Source of the DNA: Gorillibacterium timonense
GTDB lineage: Bacteria; Bacillota; Bacilli; Paenibacillales; NBRC-103111
Length of the DNA stretch: 64,000 nucleotides
NCBI RefSeq assembly: GCF_001457415.1
Contig: NZ_LN881723.1
Location: forward strand, 901,246-965,245
Direction of reading: 5' to 3'
Shown one piece after another: positions 52,773 to 62,682 of this stretch (the stretch's first letter is position 1; each line of letters begins with the position of its first letter). The notes beneath the pieces were generated by a model. The model did not search any database and was not told where the DNA came from. It worked only from the letters and a program-made list of their open reading frames with translations. The position numbers and the translations under genes were made by a program.

Positions 52773-54149
52773 TTACCCGATCGTGATTTTGCCTTCCGGG
52801 TACCGGTATAATTCCTTTTCGGGTTTGGGCTGAAGCGCATAGGCGAGCGTCAGCGGGCCGAGGCGCCCGAGGAACATCATGAAAATGATCAGGATTCTCC
52901 CCACGAGGGTCAGTTGCGGGGTCAGACCCATGGTTAAGCCTACGGTTCCGAAACCGGACGTCACCTCAAACAGGATTCGCAGGAAATCGACATCCTCCGT
53001 CGTCGAGAGCACCATGGACACCAGAATGACCAGGATGAGAGCGAACAGCGTCAACGTGATCGCTTTGTTGATCCGATCCTTGGCCAGCCGGTTCCGGAAG
53101 TAAACGATGTCCCCCTTGCCTCGCAGCATGGCGATCATCGCTCCGATCAGAATGGAGAAGGTCGTCGTCTTGATCCCGCCGCCGGTTGAGCCGGGAGAGG
53201 CTCCGATGAACATCAGGATGATCGTGAAAAATTGCGAGGCCTGCCTCATCCCGGTGATGTCGATGGTGTTCGCTCCCGCCGTTCGCGGGGTAACCGAAGC
53301 GAAGAAGGATGCGAGCACCTTCCCACCGGGACTGAGCGGACCGAGCGTATGAGGATTGGTATATTCGAACACGTAGAAGACCAATGCGCCGATGCCGATC
53401 AGAAGACCCGTAGAAGCCAGCACAACCTTGCTGTGCAAGGACAGCTTCTTCTTAAAACGGTAGTCGTGCACATCCGATATGACGATAAAGCCGATGCCGC
53501 CGATGACGATCAGCAGCATAACGACGATATTCACGAGCGGGTCCTGCGCATAAGAGGTTAAGCTGGTGAAGGGACCCGTGAGAGGTCCGAACAGATCGAA
53601 GCCCGCGTTGTTAAACATAGATACCCCATGAAACAGGCCGAAAAACAGGGCATCCCCTAGAGGCATGTCATAGGCGAAGCGCAACGCGAGCAGCAGCGCC
53701 CCGGTTCCTTCCACGATCAAGGCATACAGCAGCACCTTGCGGATCAGCCGCACGATTCCTTCCATGCTGCTTTGATTGAGGGCCTCCTGCAAAATAAGCC
53801 GCTCTCTTAGCGAAATCCGCCGACGGAAAACCAGCATGATCAGCGTGGCCATCGTCATGAACCCGAGTCCGCCGATTTGCATGAGCAGCAGGATGATGAC
53901 CTTCCCCTGCAGGCTCCAGTGAATGCCCGTATCCACGACGACGAGCCCGGTCACGCAAGTTGCCGATGTTGATGTAAAAAGAGCGTCGACGAACCGGGTC
54001 GGCTCGCCTGAAGCGGAGGAGGAAGGCAGCATCAACAGACCCGCTCCGAGCAGAATGATCAAAGCAAAGCCGATGACGAGAATTTGCGGGGGTGTCAGAC
54101 GAATGAACAAGCGGGCCGATACCCGCTCTCTTCTGCTTCCAATGCTCAA
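52773..54149 (-). CDS. ktrB: Ktr/Trk potassium uptake membrane subunit
   Basis: A 458-residue KtrB/TrkH-type potassium translocator with four pseudo-repeats of helix-pore-helix; selectivity segments include SATCVTGL, FNNAGFDL and TPRTAGANT, and GSTGGGIKTTT is the intramembrane gate-loop region. The start is uncertain: TTG 54149 has AGGTGG six bases upstream and gives a length near KtrB/KtrD (445-449); ATG 54173 lacks a binding site. The gene has its own promoter at 54309-54338 and a terminator within the leader, so expression is probably attenuated. Confidence 0.92.
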   Translation of the reverse strand: MSIGSRRERVSARLFIRLTPPQILVIGFALIILLGAGLLMLPSSSASGEPTRFVDALFTSTSATCVTGLVVVDTGIHWSLQGKVIILLLMQIGGLGFMTMATLIMLVFRRRISLRERLILQEALNQSSMEGIVRLIRKVLLYALIVEGTGALLLALRFAYDMPLGDALFFGLFHGVSMFNNAGFDLFGPLTGPFTSLTSYAQDPLVNIVVMLLIVIGGIGFIVISDVHDYRFKKKLSLHSKVVLASTGLLIGIGALVFYVFEYTNPHTLGPLSPGGKVLASFFASVTPRTAGANTIDITGMRQASQFFTIILMFIGASPGSTGGGIKTTTFSILIGAMIAMLRGKGDIVYFRNRLAKDRINKAITLTLFALILVILVSMVLSTTEDVDFLRILFEVTSGFGTVGLTMGLTPQLTLVGRILIIFMMFLGRLGPLTLAYALQPKPEKELYRYPEGKITIG

Positions 54150-54207
54150 AGCTCTACCACCTGCTCCTTCCATTATTCCGCGTTCACGGCGACCCTTCCA
54201 TATCCGC

Positions 54208-54236
54208 AAAAAAAAGGCACGGGAGCTCCCAATGCC
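54208..54236 (-). terminator. Intrinsic terminator inside the ktrB leader
   Basis: GGCATTGGGAG pairs with CTCCCGTGCC, followed by eight T on the - strand. The only gene upstream on this strand side is divergent, so nothing else needs a terminator here: it sits between the ktrB promoter (54309-54338) and start codon. Upstream in the leader are an ATCTAT/ATAGAT inverted repeat (54256-54274) and TATGC, which can pair with the GCATT of the terminator stem, hinting at an alternative fold. No known riboswitch class is recognised. Confidence 0.65.
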
Positions 54237-54308
54237 TGCGGTGCATACCTGATCAATCTATGAACTCGATAGATGAGCTTGAACGATGAAATTCAATCAA
54301 TGCTTTCG

Positions 54309-54338
54309 ATTATAGCTTCCTCTAAGGCTGCATGACAA
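54309..54338 (-). promoter_or_regulatory. Sigma-A promoter of the ktr genes
   Basis: TTGTCA (54333-54338) and TATAAT (54309-54314) with 18-base spacing on the - strand. The predicted start near 54302 gives a leader of about 150 bases. The rest of the gap to the CPBP gene (54340-54645) shows no other clear element on the - strand. Confidence 0.7.
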
Positions 54339-54645
54339 AGCTGGATTTCCTCCATTTTCAGGCGATTGATCTTGGTTTAAGGCATTTTGGAATGTCTAGG
54401 GAGATCACGCCGATCCTCGGGCGTTATTTTTGACGAAGGCCCTTGTTTTCATCCTTTTTCCCCCAAAAAGGTGTCTTCAAACGGGGTGAAACGCGAAGCC
54501 ATGCTCCAACTTTGCCTCAACGGTTTGGGAAGACGTCGGCTTCTCGGTTGCTGTCTCTGAAGGGAACATGGACTCCACGGATTACCTGCGGTTATAATAA
54601 ATGGGAAGGAATTCAGGCTGTACGATGATTGAAGGAGGAACCGTA

Positions 54646-56355
54646 TTGTTCTCAATTCGCTTTAACCGCAATCTCCTGATTATGGCGCTGATCGGCGTCG
54701 CCCTTTATTTATCGGTCGTTGCCTGGTACGGAATCCGCGGGGAGACCAACCCCGACACGCTCTCTTCCGTGCCTCCCGTTACCAAGGAAATGGCCGAGAG
54801 CACGGCCTTGGACTGGTTCCGGAACGAAACCGGTACTACCGCCGAAATCGAGGGAACCGTCTACATCACGGACAAACAGGTTCAGGGCTATTTGGAAAAA
54901 AACGATCTCACCAAAGAGTATGAGAAAACGCTCGAAGCCGTGGTTCCGCTCGATTACTGGCGGGTCGCTTTAAAGGCTGATAATGAAAGCCGGATCTACG
55001 TGCGGGTGGGCTTGGACGAAGCCAAGGTGTACGGGTTCCAAACCCCAAAGCCGCGTTCCGACAATGCCGTCTCGATCAAAATTAATGACGCGGACGAAGC
55101 GGTCAGCATGTTCGGGTATTCACGCGCTGACTTTGAAATCGGACCCCCGCCCTCGGGTAAAGGGTATTCGATAGACACAGCCCCTATGTTCCGGTTTACC
55201 AGCAAGAGCCAGCATATTGGCGAAGCCAAGCTCGTTATCGACATCAGCAGCAATGACAAAGGACTCACGGAAATCCTGCCTTCTCTTGAGCCCCCGGCCG
55301 ACTTCATCAGCTGGATGAATAAGCAGGATACCGGAGCTGGACTCTACAGTATCCTCTACATAGCAGGCGCTCTCATCTTCGGGATCGTCGGTCTTATTCT
55401 CATCATCCTCAAGCGCAAGCAATCCCGGTTCAGCCGCGGCATTCTGTTCAGCCTCGTCTTCTTGTCGGCGATCGGTATTTATACCTATAACAGCCTGCCG
55501 GCTCAGTTGGCGAGCGTCGAACCCAGCCAGCTCGGAATCATGAGCAGCTCCAATTTCCTATTCATCACCAGCATGATCATCTATGTCCTGCTGGCGGTAT
55601 CCTTGTATTTCAATGCTGTCTCCGGAGATGTGCTCTGGCGGGAAAGAGGCTGGAATCCTTGGCCACGCTGGAAGGATGCGAACTTCGGCAACCATGTCTA
55701 TGCGAGCATGGGTAGAGGTTATCTCCTCTGCATCTTCGTCATGGGCGTCCAACAGGTGCTGTTCCTGTTCGCGTACAATGTCTTTGATACCTTCTCCGTG
55801 AACGATCCGTCTCAATCGATGGAGAATCTCTACTGGCCTTGGCTGTTTCCCACCTTGGCCTGGTATGCCGGAATCGGCGAGGAAATCGTGTTCCGCCTCT
55901 TCGGCATCTCGCTGTTCCGCAAGATGCTGCCCGAAGGCCGCAGCCGCGTCAGCCAGAACATCATCCGCTTTCTCTCTGTACTGCTTCCCGCTCTGATCTG
56001 GGCGGCGGGCCATGCGGCGTACGCGTTCTATCCCAACTATACCCGCCTGTTTGAAGTCGCGGCGCTCGGACTCATCTTCGGCTTCGTGTTCCTGCGCTAC
56101 GGTCTCTACACCGCGATCTTCACCCATGTCTCGATGGACATCATTCTCATGAGCCTGTCGTACATGGTGGACGAGAAAACGATCGGCGCCACTCTGCTCG
56201 GCATCTTCTACATGGCGACTCCATTTCTCGTCGCCGCGATTATTCTGTTCCTTCACCGGACCTTCCGGAAGACTCCAGTTGATCCGCCAGCTCAGCCGCT
56301 TCCAAATCCAAATCTATATCCATATCCGAATCCGGGTCCGGTACAGAATCCGTAA
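54646..56355 (+). CDS. CPBP-family intramembrane metalloprotease
   Basis: A 569-residue membrane protein. One N-terminal helix (about 8-28), a 220-residue extracellular domain, then eight or so helices carrying the CPBP motifs: EEIVFRLFG (paired Glu), the His of [10 protein letters not shown] and the FTHVSMD segment. CPBP (Abi/Rce1) proteases cut in the membrane or act in protein maturation. The start is TTG with AGGAGG seven bases upstream; the longer frame from 54601 has no binding site. The last 115 bases, coding a Pro/Asn/Tyr-rich tail, overlap the 3' end of uvrC in antisense. Confidence 0.9.
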   Translation: MFSIRFNRNLLIMALIGVALYLSVVAWYGIRGETNPDTLSSVPPVTKEMAESTALDWFRNETGTTAEIEGTVYITDKQVQGYLEKNDLTKEYEKTLEAVVPLDYWRVALKADNESRIYVRVGLDEAKVYGFQTPKPRSDNAVSIKINDADEAVSMFGYSRADFEIGPPPSGKGYSIDTAPMFRFTSKSQHIGEAKLVIDISSNDKGLTEILPSLEPPADFISWMNKQDTGAGLYSILYIAGALIFGIVGLILIILKRKQSRFSRGILFSLVFLSAIGIYTYNSLPAQLASVEPSQLGIMSSSNFLFITSMIIYVLLAVSLYFNAVSGDVLWRERGWNPWPRWKDANFGNHVYASMGRGYLLCIFVMGVQQVLFLFAYNVFDTFSVNDPSQSMENLYWPWLFPTLAWYAGIGEEIVFRLFGISLFRKMLPEGRSRVSQNIIRFLSVLLPALIWAAGHAAYAFYPNYTRLFEVAALGLIFGFVFLRYGLYTAIFTHVSMDIILMSLSYMVDEKTIGATLLGIFYMATPFLVAAIILFLHRTFRKTPVDPPAQPLPNPNLYPYPNPGPVQNP

Positions 56356-58474
56356 GCTCTTGCTCCTGACGGAGCGACCGAAGGATGGTACCCGCCAGCT
56401 TGTCACCGATTCCGAGAGGCCGAAAGTCATCGACTGCGGCCTCTCGGATTTTTTTGAGAGAGCCGAAATGCTTAAGCAACTGCTTGCGCCGCTTCTCGCC
56501 GATTCCGGGAATGGAATCGAGCTGCGAGGCGACCATCGACTTGCCGCGAATTTCGCGATGGAAGGTGATCGCGAAGCGGTGCACCTCATCTTGAATCCGC
56601 TGCAGCAGATAGAACTCCTGGCTGTCGCGCGGCAGGGGCACGACCTGCGGCGGGTCGCCCGCCATCAGCTCAGCCGTCTTGTGCTTCGCGTCCTTCACGA
56701 GCCCGCAGACGGGCAGGAACAGCCCGAGCTCATTCTCCAGCACATCCACCGCTGCGGAGATATGCCCGCGGCCACCGTCGATCACGATGAGATCGGGAAA
56801 TGGCAGCCCCTCCTTCAGCACGCGCTCGTAGCGCCGCCGGACGACCTCCCGCATGGTTTCGTAATCGTCCGGCCCCTGTACGGTCTTGACCTTGTACTTG
56901 CGGTATTCCTTCTTATCCGGCTTGCCGTCGGTGAAGACGACCATCGCGGACACCGGGTCGCTGCCCCCAATGTTCGAGTTGTCGAACGCTTCAATGCGGT
57001 GGATCGTCCCCGTTCCGAGATACTCGCCAAGGTTCTCCACCGCCTTGACGGTACGGGATTCGTCCCGCTCGATCAGGCGGAACTTCTCGTCGAGTGAAAC
57101 CCGCGCGTTCTTGACGGCCATGCTGACCATGTTCTTTTTGCGGCCGCGCCGGGGAATGTGGAGCTTCACGCCAAGCCAGGCTTCGAGTGTTTCCTTCAGG
57201 TCTCCGGTGCTGCGCACCGCGCCTTCCACATCTTCGCCAGCTTGAGAGGCGTCTTCATCCTCGGACGTCTCGTCGTCATCCTCATCGGCTTCTTCGGAAT
57301 CGTCGTCGGCATCCAGATCCAGCTCGATACCGTCCCGATCGGAACGATCCGTCCGGCTGGCTACTTCAGACGCATCGGCTTCTGCCGCTGAAGTCTCCCC
57401 GCCTTCAACCGCTCCTTCCACGGCAGCTCCGGCATCATGCGTCTCTGCCTCCGCTTTCGTCGCCGTCGTTCCGTCAACGGCCCCATTCGCTGCTGCAGTC
57501 TCTGTTTCCTCCTCCGGCATTTGCGAGCCGGGTGCGGCCGGAAGCAGAACCTCGCGCGGAATCGCCGGGTTGCTGCTGTAATACTGGGTGACGAACGACA
57601 AGAAATCGTCGTATTCCTCACCGTAGTACGGAAAGACCGAGGCGTGGCGCTCGATCATCTTGCCTTGGCGCATGTACAGCACCTGCACGCACATCCAGCC
57701 TTTATCCACGGCGTAGCCGAAGACGTCCCGGTCCACCCGGTCCGATGTCGTGATCTTCTGCTGCTCGATGACGGCATCGATGCTGGCGATCTGATCGCGG
57801 AACTCGCGAGCCCGCTCGAACTCCAGATTTTCCGCCGCCTCCAACATTTTCTTCTCGATCTCCTTACGGATCTCTCGATGTCCGCCGCCAAGGAATCGCT
57901 GAATATCTGTCAGCATGTCGGTGTACGTGTCGGGAGACACCTCATACTCACAAGGAGCGAGGCATTGCCCGATGTGATAATACAGGCACACCTTCGGCGG
58001 CATGGTGCGGCATTTGCGCAGGGGATAGAGCCGATCGAGCAGCTTCTTGGTTTCGTGCGCGGCATAAGCATTGGGATAAGGACCGTAATATTTCGCCTTG
58101 TCCTTGGCCACCTTGCGGGTGACCTCGAGGCGGGGGTGCTCTTCACTCGTTATCTTGATATACGGATAGGTTTTGTCATCCTTCAGCAGCACGTTGTAGC
58201 GCGGCGAATGCTTCTTGATCAGGTTGCATTCGAGAATGAGCGCCTCCATGTTGCTTGCGGTGACGATATATTCAAAGTCCCGGATTTCACTCACGAGCCG
58301 CTGCGTCTTGCCGTCATGGCTCCCGGTAAAATAAGAGCGAACCCGGTTCTTCAGCACCTTGGCCTTGCCCACGTAGATAATCTTGCCATCCTGATTCTTC
58401 ATCAGGTAGCAGCCGGGCTGGTCCGGCAGCAGGGCGAGCTTGTGGCGAATGTTTTCCGGTACGGATGCGATCAT
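56240..58474 (-). CDS. uvrC: Excinuclease ABC subunit C with acidic insertion
   Basis: A 744-residue UvrC, which makes both cuts beside DNA lesions in the UvrABC complex. GIY-YIG nuclease (about 15-95), a four-cysteine-type segment ([13 protein letters not shown]), UVR motif (about 205-240), RNase H-like nuclease ([19 protein letters not shown]) and a helix-hairpin-helix pair ([14 protein letters not shown]). Family members are about 590-610 residues; the excess is an Ala/Glu/Asp-rich, very acidic insert at about 314-425 between UVR and RNase H-like parts, plus an acidic tail. GAGGTG precedes the ATG. The tail overlaps the CPBP gene. Confidence 0.96.
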   Translation of the reverse strand: MIASVPENIRHKLALLPDQPGCYLMKNQDGKIIYVGKAKVLKNRVRSYFTGSHDGKTQRLVSEIRDFEYIVTASNMEALILECNLIKKHSPRYNVLLKDDKTYPYIKITSEEHPRLEVTRKVAKDKAKYYGPYPNAYAAHETKKLLDRLYPLRKCRTMPPKVCLYYHIGQCLAPCEYEVSPDTYTDMLTDIQRFLGGGHREIRKEIEKKMLEAAENLEFERAREFRDQIASIDAVIEQQKITTSDRVDRDVFGYAVDKGWMCVQVLYMRQGKMIERHASVFPYYGEEYDDFLSFVTQYYSSNPAIPREVLLPAAPGSQMPEEETETAAANGAVDGTTATKAEAETHDAGAAVEGAVEGGETSAAEADASEVASRTDRSDRDGIELDLDADDDSEEADEDDDETSEDEDASQAGEDVEGAVRSTGDLKETLEAWLGVKLHIPRRGRKKNMVSMAVKNARVSLDEKFRLIERDESRTVKAVENLGEYLGTGTIHRIEAFDNSNIGGSDPVSAMVVFTDGKPDKKEYRKYKVKTVQGPDDYETMREVVRRRYERVLKEGLPFPDLIVIDGGRGHISAAVDVLENELGLFLPVCGLVKDAKHKTAELMAGDPPQVVPLPRDSQEFYLLQRIQDEVHRFAITFHREIRGKSMVASQLDSIPGIGEKRRKQLLKHFGSLKKIREAAVDDFRPLGIGDKLAGTILRSLRQEQELTDSVPDPDSDMDIDLDLEAAELADQLESSGRSGEGTE

Positions 58475-58591
58475 ATGTTCACCTCGTTGGGTTAAAAAAG
58501 AGCAGGGGAATCGTCCGGCAGCGCCGCCGGTATCCTCCGCCTGCTTTTGTGCGCCTTGCTATGCCGTTCGTCCATCGAACATCGTGACGAG

Positions 58592-58640
58592 AAAAGTTCC
58601 GCTGTTGAAGGCAAGGTTATCCCTTATCTTCAACAGCGGA
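58592..58640 (-). terminator. Terminator of trxA
   Basis: A 13-bp perfect stem (TCCGCTGTTGAAG with its complement) around a 17-base loop, followed by AACTTTTC on the - strand, 22 bases past the thioredoxin stop. It separates trxA from uvrC. Confidence 0.8.
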
Positions 58641-58661
58641 GCCGTATCTCCTCGCAAGTCC

Positions 58662-58979
58662 TTATTGATGGCGGGAAACGACGTTTTTCAGCGCGTCTTT
58701 GGATTGGAAGCCGACGATCTTGTCGACCGGTTGGCCATCCTTGAACACGATCAAGGTAGGAATGCTCATTACTCCGAAACGGGAAGCGGATTCGGGGTTA
58801 TCATCCACGTTCACCTTCGCGATTTTGACGCTATCTCCAAACTCTTGGTCCAGCTCTTCAAGGACAGGCGCGATCATTTTGCAAGGGCCGCACCAAGGTG
58901 CCCAGAAATCCACCAGTACGGTTCCTTTGCCTTCCACTTCACCGCCGAAGGTTTGGTCCGAGACATTGACGATTGCCAT
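58662..58979 (-). CDS. trxA: Thioredoxin
   Basis: A 105-residue thioredoxin with the redox motif WCGPCK at residues 29-34, the buried Asp in LVDFWA and cis-Pro in MSIPTL. It reduces protein disulfides in the cytoplasm using thioredoxin reductase. AAAGGAGG precedes the ATG. The position beside uvrC is common in Bacillales. Confidence 0.97.
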   Translation of the reverse strand: MAIVNVSDQTFGGEVEGKGTVLVDFWAPWCGPCKMIAPVLEELDQEFGDSVKIAKVNVDDNPESASRFGVMSIPTLIVFKDGQPVDKIVGFQSKDALKNVVSRHQ

Positions 58980-59209
58980 GGTTGATCCTCCTTTTCTTTT
59001 GTAAGTGACACTTCTTTTCTATCTTACCCATTTCCGTGCGACAAGTAAAGCAGAGTGAGAACCCGGCTATGCTCGACTTCTCTTTGCCCCCCCCATCGAC
59101 CTCCCTTTTCGGATGAAACTCATATTCTCGTTGGCTGTCTTTATGATATTATACAAATTAACCCAGATTCCCCCAGTATCCTTGAAGCATTTTACCCACG
59201 GAGGATTCC

Positions 59210-59785
59210 ATGAAAAAAAGGTATATTCTCGCCCTTATTCTCGCTGCTCTTGTTCTTTCGGTCTTTCTCTATAAACGGTACTACTCCATTCCGCAGCAGC
59301 TTTCCCGCTTGGGCTTCTCAATGACAGATATTCTAGGGGAGGAGCGCCTTCCCCTTGAAATGGAAAGAAAGCCGGATATCCGAATTCTCCTTACGGCAGA
59401 CGAGCAGCACTTCGGCTTGATCGGGCTTGACGAGCGTGTGTTCAGCATTTGGAAAAGGAGTGATCGAGTCCCGCCTTATATCCAGGCTGATGTAGGTGAT
59501 GGAAGCTATGCACTCACCTCCACATTTGTGCCATTTATTATGAATGGTTTGCCCTATCATCAGTTTAATCTTTTCTTCGCTATATCTCTGGCGAAGGATT
59601 CTCCCCGTCCGCCTCTGAAGGGAACCGACCAATTCGACCTGACGTATGCCTATTACGACTGGAACGAAAAAACGCTGCTCTATGCTCATGCCCTTCACGT
59701 CCCCGGCAAGCATTCGAAGGTGCTGAGCAGTTCGGAGGATGTTCTTCGCTCGATCAAAGCCCAGATTGAGGAAGCGGCGCGTTAA
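59210..59785 (+). CDS. Membrane-anchored protein of unknown function
   Basis: A 191-residue protein not recognised. One N-terminal helix (about 5-20) after MKKRY suggests a signal anchor or secretion signal; the rest is a mixed alpha/beta extracytoplasmic domain (RILLTADEQHFGLIGLDERVFSIWKRS). GGAGG precedes the ATG. It is followed by an inverted repeat shared with the convergent MFS gene and has no evident operon partner. Confidence 0.75.
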   Translation: MKKRYILALILAALVLSVFLYKRYYSIPQQLSRLGFSMTDILGEERLPLEMERKPDIRILLTADEQHFGLIGLDERVFSIWKRSDRVPPYIQADVGDGSYALTSTFVPFIMNGLPYHQFNLFFAISLAKDSPRPPLKGTDQFDLTYAYYDWNEKTLLYAHALHVPGKHSKVLSSSEDVLRSIKAQIEEAAR

Positions 59786-59787
59786 GC

Positions 59788-59836
59788 AGTGAATAGCATT
59801 TGGAAGATAGCGCCCTCACCGTGTTGCTATTCACTG
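59788..59836. terminator. Inverted repeat joining hypothetical and MFS gene ends
   Basis: CAGTGAATAGCA pairs perfectly with TGCTATTCACTG. The right arm contains the MFS stop codon (59827-59829) and its last codons. The position between two convergent stops suggests a shared terminator, although there is no strong T-run on either side. Confidence 0.5.
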
Positions 59837-61023
59837 GGCTGCTGGGCCTTATGCGGCTCCAGGCGCAGCCAATAGGCGACGGCTGCCGTCACCAGCAGAA
59901 GCAGTCCCGTCGCCCAGAACACGCTGTGAATACCTGCCACACCGCTCACCGCGCCACCGACCATAGGCCCCAGCATGCTGCCCGCCTGATTCGCGGTCTG
60001 GTTCAAGCCGAAGGCTCGCCCGCGGAAATCTTCAGTCGTCGAATGAACCACGAGTCCGTTCAAGGCGGGGAACACCGCACAGAAGAATATCCCGTAGATA
60101 AACCGTATGACGGAGAAGCCCATTATCGTGTTCATGGGAATCTGCGCCAGTGTCCAGAGCCCGCCAAAGAACAACCCGATCAGGAGCACCTTGCGAAAAC
60201 CGACCCGATCGGCCCACTTGCCCCAGCGCGAGGCAAACAGAATCGCCGCCACCCCGGACAAGGAAAAGACGATGCCCGCCAGAAGAGAAGCATCCTTCAC
60301 CGAACCGCCAAGCTGGACAATGTACAGCGTCAGCACCGGTTCGATGGTCATGACGGACAGTGAGGTAAGCAGGGTGAGCACGAGGACATTTCGCAGCGGC
60401 CGATTAAGCATCGCATCCTTCATGGAAGCTACGATGGAGCTGCGCGTTTTCGCTGGAACGAACTTTTCCTCGTTAACCAGGAACATGACCAGCAGCGTCG
60501 CGAAGAAGATCATGACGCCTGCGCTCCCGAAGGCGACCCGGTTGCTCATTACCCGGGCAATAACGCCACCCAACAAAGGGCCCATGATGCTTCCGGTAGC
60601 CGTTGACGTCGAAATCATCGACAAGGCGTAGCCGACCTTGTCCTCCGGCGTGTTCGTACCGACCAAGGCGATGGAGCCAGGAATGAATCCGGACAGCAGC
60701 CCCTGCAAAATGCGCAGAACAAGGATCTGCCAAGGATGAACCACAAAGGCCATCAGCCCATAGATCACGAATAGCACAAAACCCGCGCGCACGACCATCG
60801 GCTTGCGCCCGTATTTATCCGCAACCGAACCCCAGAAGGGAGCCGAAATGGCCCCCGCAAGAAAGGCCGCGCTGTACAAAAGCCCAGACCACATCTCCAC
60901 ATGTTCCGTCTGCCCGATCTGCAGCAGAAACAGCGGTAAGAAGGGAATGACCATGGAAAAGCTTGCAGACGTGATGAAACAGCCGATCCATAGCACCAAC
61001 AGATTTCGTTTCCAAATTTCCAT
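59827..61023 (-). CDS. MFS drug-efflux-type transporter
   Basis: A 398-residue major facilitator with 12 helices. The loop 2-3 motif GSVADKYGRKP (about 65-75) and antiporter motif C-like GSIMGPLLGGVIA (about 143-155) mark a proton-coupled drug exporter of the Bmr/NorA/YfmO class. GGAGAG precedes the ATG by about ten bases. No regulator gene is adjacent. Substrate not predictable. Confidence 0.9.
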   Translation of the reverse strand: MEIWKRNLLVLWIGCFITSASFSMVIPFLPLFLLQIGQTEHVEMWSGLLYSAAFLAGAISAPFWGSVADKYGRKPMVVRAGFVLFVIYGLMAFVVHPWQILVLRILQGLLSGFIPGSIALVGTNTPEDKVGYALSMISTSTATGSIMGPLLGGVIARVMSNRVAFGSAGVMIFFATLLVMFLVNEEKFVPAKTRSSIVASMKDAMLNRPLRNVLVLTLLTSLSVMTIEPVLTLYIVQLGGSVKDASLLAGIVFSLSGVAAILFASRWGKWADRVGFRKVLLIGLFFGGLWTLAQIPMNTIMGFSVIRFIYGIFFCAVFPALNGLVVHSTTEDFRGRAFGLNQTANQAGSMLGPMVGGAVSGVAGIHSVFWATGLLLLVTAAVAYWLRLEPHKAQQPSE

Positions 61024-61620
61024 TTTTTGTTTTCTCTCCTGTCTGACCTCCGTGTATGGAATACCGAGTTTCCGATGAAATCCGTCAGTTGCATTCCAAA
61101 ACCGTGGGTATTGCTTGCATGATGACCGTTACGTTCCGGGAAGGGCCGATCCGATCGACAATTCGATTCTTGGGATCCAACCGAATTTCCGAATACGAAG
61201 AAGCTTCCAATGTCCCGCCGGAGACGAATTGGAAGCTTCTTTAACATCCGTTTAACCGTTCGTTTGGTTTCTGCCGCTCGGGCGAGGTAGTCTCGCAAGC
61301 GCAATAGTGACGCTTGTGCTGCTGCTTCATGTGATCCCTTGCTCGTATGGCGGATGTGCTTCATCCATTCTCCAAGACGTTCATCTTTTCATTTTACCAC
61401 ATCGATGCAACCCCCTTTCGCTTATCACAAAGCAAAAAGGATTTTTGCTCATGCGCTGGGTCTGAGAGAGGCAACAGCCCCTTCGCTTCAGAACGGCTTT
61501 TCCGACTCGAAATCGGTGAATTTCTTCACAAAATTCGGTATACGAAGTTTGTCGAATTATGGTAATGTATAGCTACTATTATTCAGATGTGAATAAAGGA
61601 GATGCGAGAGGAGTTTAAGA
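61024..61620. other. Divergent intergenic region between MFS and FIST genes
   Basis: About 600 bases. It holds an inverted repeat (GAAGCTTCCAAT with ATTGGAAGCTTC, 61200-61239) and TTTGTCGAA at 61548-61556, a match to the core of the Spo0A box, about 65 bases before the FIST start. Weak -10-like sequences (TATAGC, TACTAT) follow it. Open frames of 50-60 codons exist on both strands beside the MFS start but have no ribosome binding sites. Confidence 0.45.
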
Positions 61621-62682
61621 ATGAAGGCCATCCGATTCAATAACGCCGAAGAGGCGGCGGCGCATGTCACCCATCAGGCGGACCCGGAGACCTCGTATGT
61701 GCTATTCGCTTCCGTCCGTCATGTGAAGGAGCTGGCGGAGGCGAAGCTTCCCCGGACCGTTCTCTGTTCGACCGCCGGTGAATATTCGACGCGAGGCTAT
61801 GAGAATGGCGTCGTGTCCGGTTTTTCCTATCCTACCCGGTTAGCGGAGATCGTGGAGATCGGCATTCCACCCATTCGCAGCTTGGAAGCTCTGGAAAAGG
61901 CTTATTCGAAGGTTGAAGCCAACCCGAATGCGTTCATGCTGCTGCTCTGCGATGGGCTAGGCGGAACCGAGGAAAGTGTTCTCAGCACCTTTTTCCCCCT
62001 GCATCCCGACTTCAAGATCATCGGCGGAAGCGCCGGAGACAACCTGGAATTTCAAGAAACCTGCATCTACCTAAGCGGAAGACGAGTCAAAAATGTGGCC
62101 CTGCTGTTCTCCCCCACCGCTAAGACCCATCTGATCAAGGAAAACATCTACACCCCGACGGGAACGACCCTGCTGGTAACGAAGGCGGATGCGCTGGGAC
62201 GCCGCGTGTACACCTTCAACAATAAGCCAGCTGCCGCCGAATACGCGCGAGTGCTCGGAGTGGAGGAAGCCCGTTTGGCCGACTCTTTTATCCATCATCC
62301 GCTCGGGAAGGAATACCATGACGATATCTTCATCGCATCCCCGATGAAAGTGAATCAAGACCGCTCCATTACCTTCTATTGCGAGCTCATGGCCAACACC
62401 TTCGTCCATCTTCTGAAGCCTCTGGATTCCATTGAAACGCTAACCGAAACGCTGACGCAGGCGCCGGCCAAGCCGTCCTTTGTTTTTGCGGTCCATTGCA
62501 TTCTGCGGAGCCTCAAGTTCCAACAAGAAGGTCTCTGGCCGCTAACGGATTCCAAGCTGCTCGCTTATTGCCCGAATACGACCGGTTTCGTCAGCTACGG
62601 AGAGCAATATTACAGACGGCACGCGAATCAGACCATGGTGATGCTGGTGGTGGAAGGAGAGGAAGCGGCATGTTCGGCGTAA
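61621..62682 (+). CDS. FIST-domain sensor protein
   Basis: A 353-residue soluble protein with FIST N (about 25-215; [29 protein letters not shown]) and FIST C (about 220-340; [17 protein letters not shown]) domains. FIST domains are input modules thought to bind small ligands such as amino acids and are found in signalling proteins. Here it stands alone and its gene overlaps by 13 bases a soluble methyl-accepting protein, suggesting the two form a sensor-transducer pair. GAGGAG precedes the ATG. A Spo0A-box-like site lies upstream. Confidence 0.92.
   Translation: MKAIRFNNAEEAAAHVTHQADPETSYVLFASVRHVKELAEAKLPRTVLCSTAGEYSTRGYENGVVSGFSYPTRLAEIVEIGIPPIRSLEALEKAYSKVEANPNAFMLLLCDGLGGTEESVLSTFFPLHPDFKIIGGSAGDNLEFQETCIYLSGRRVKNVALLFSPTAKTHLIKENIYTPTGTTLLVTKADALGRRVYTFNNKPAAAEYARVLGVEEARLADSFIHHPLGKEYHDDIFIASPMKVNQDRSITFYCELMANTFVHLLKPLDSIETLTETLTQAPAKPSFVFAVHCILRSLKFQQEGLWPLTDSKLLAYCPNTTGFVSYGEQYYRRHANQTMVMLVVEGEEAACSA

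Noticed and set aside
57437-58495. 352-codon + strand frame opposite uvrC
   Set aside because: Explained by the GC-rich complement of uvrC; no motif supports a gene.
61056-61244. 62-codon + strand frame beside the MFS start
   Set aside because: It has no ribosome binding site, and a - strand frame across the same bases looks equally protein-like, so neither can be called.
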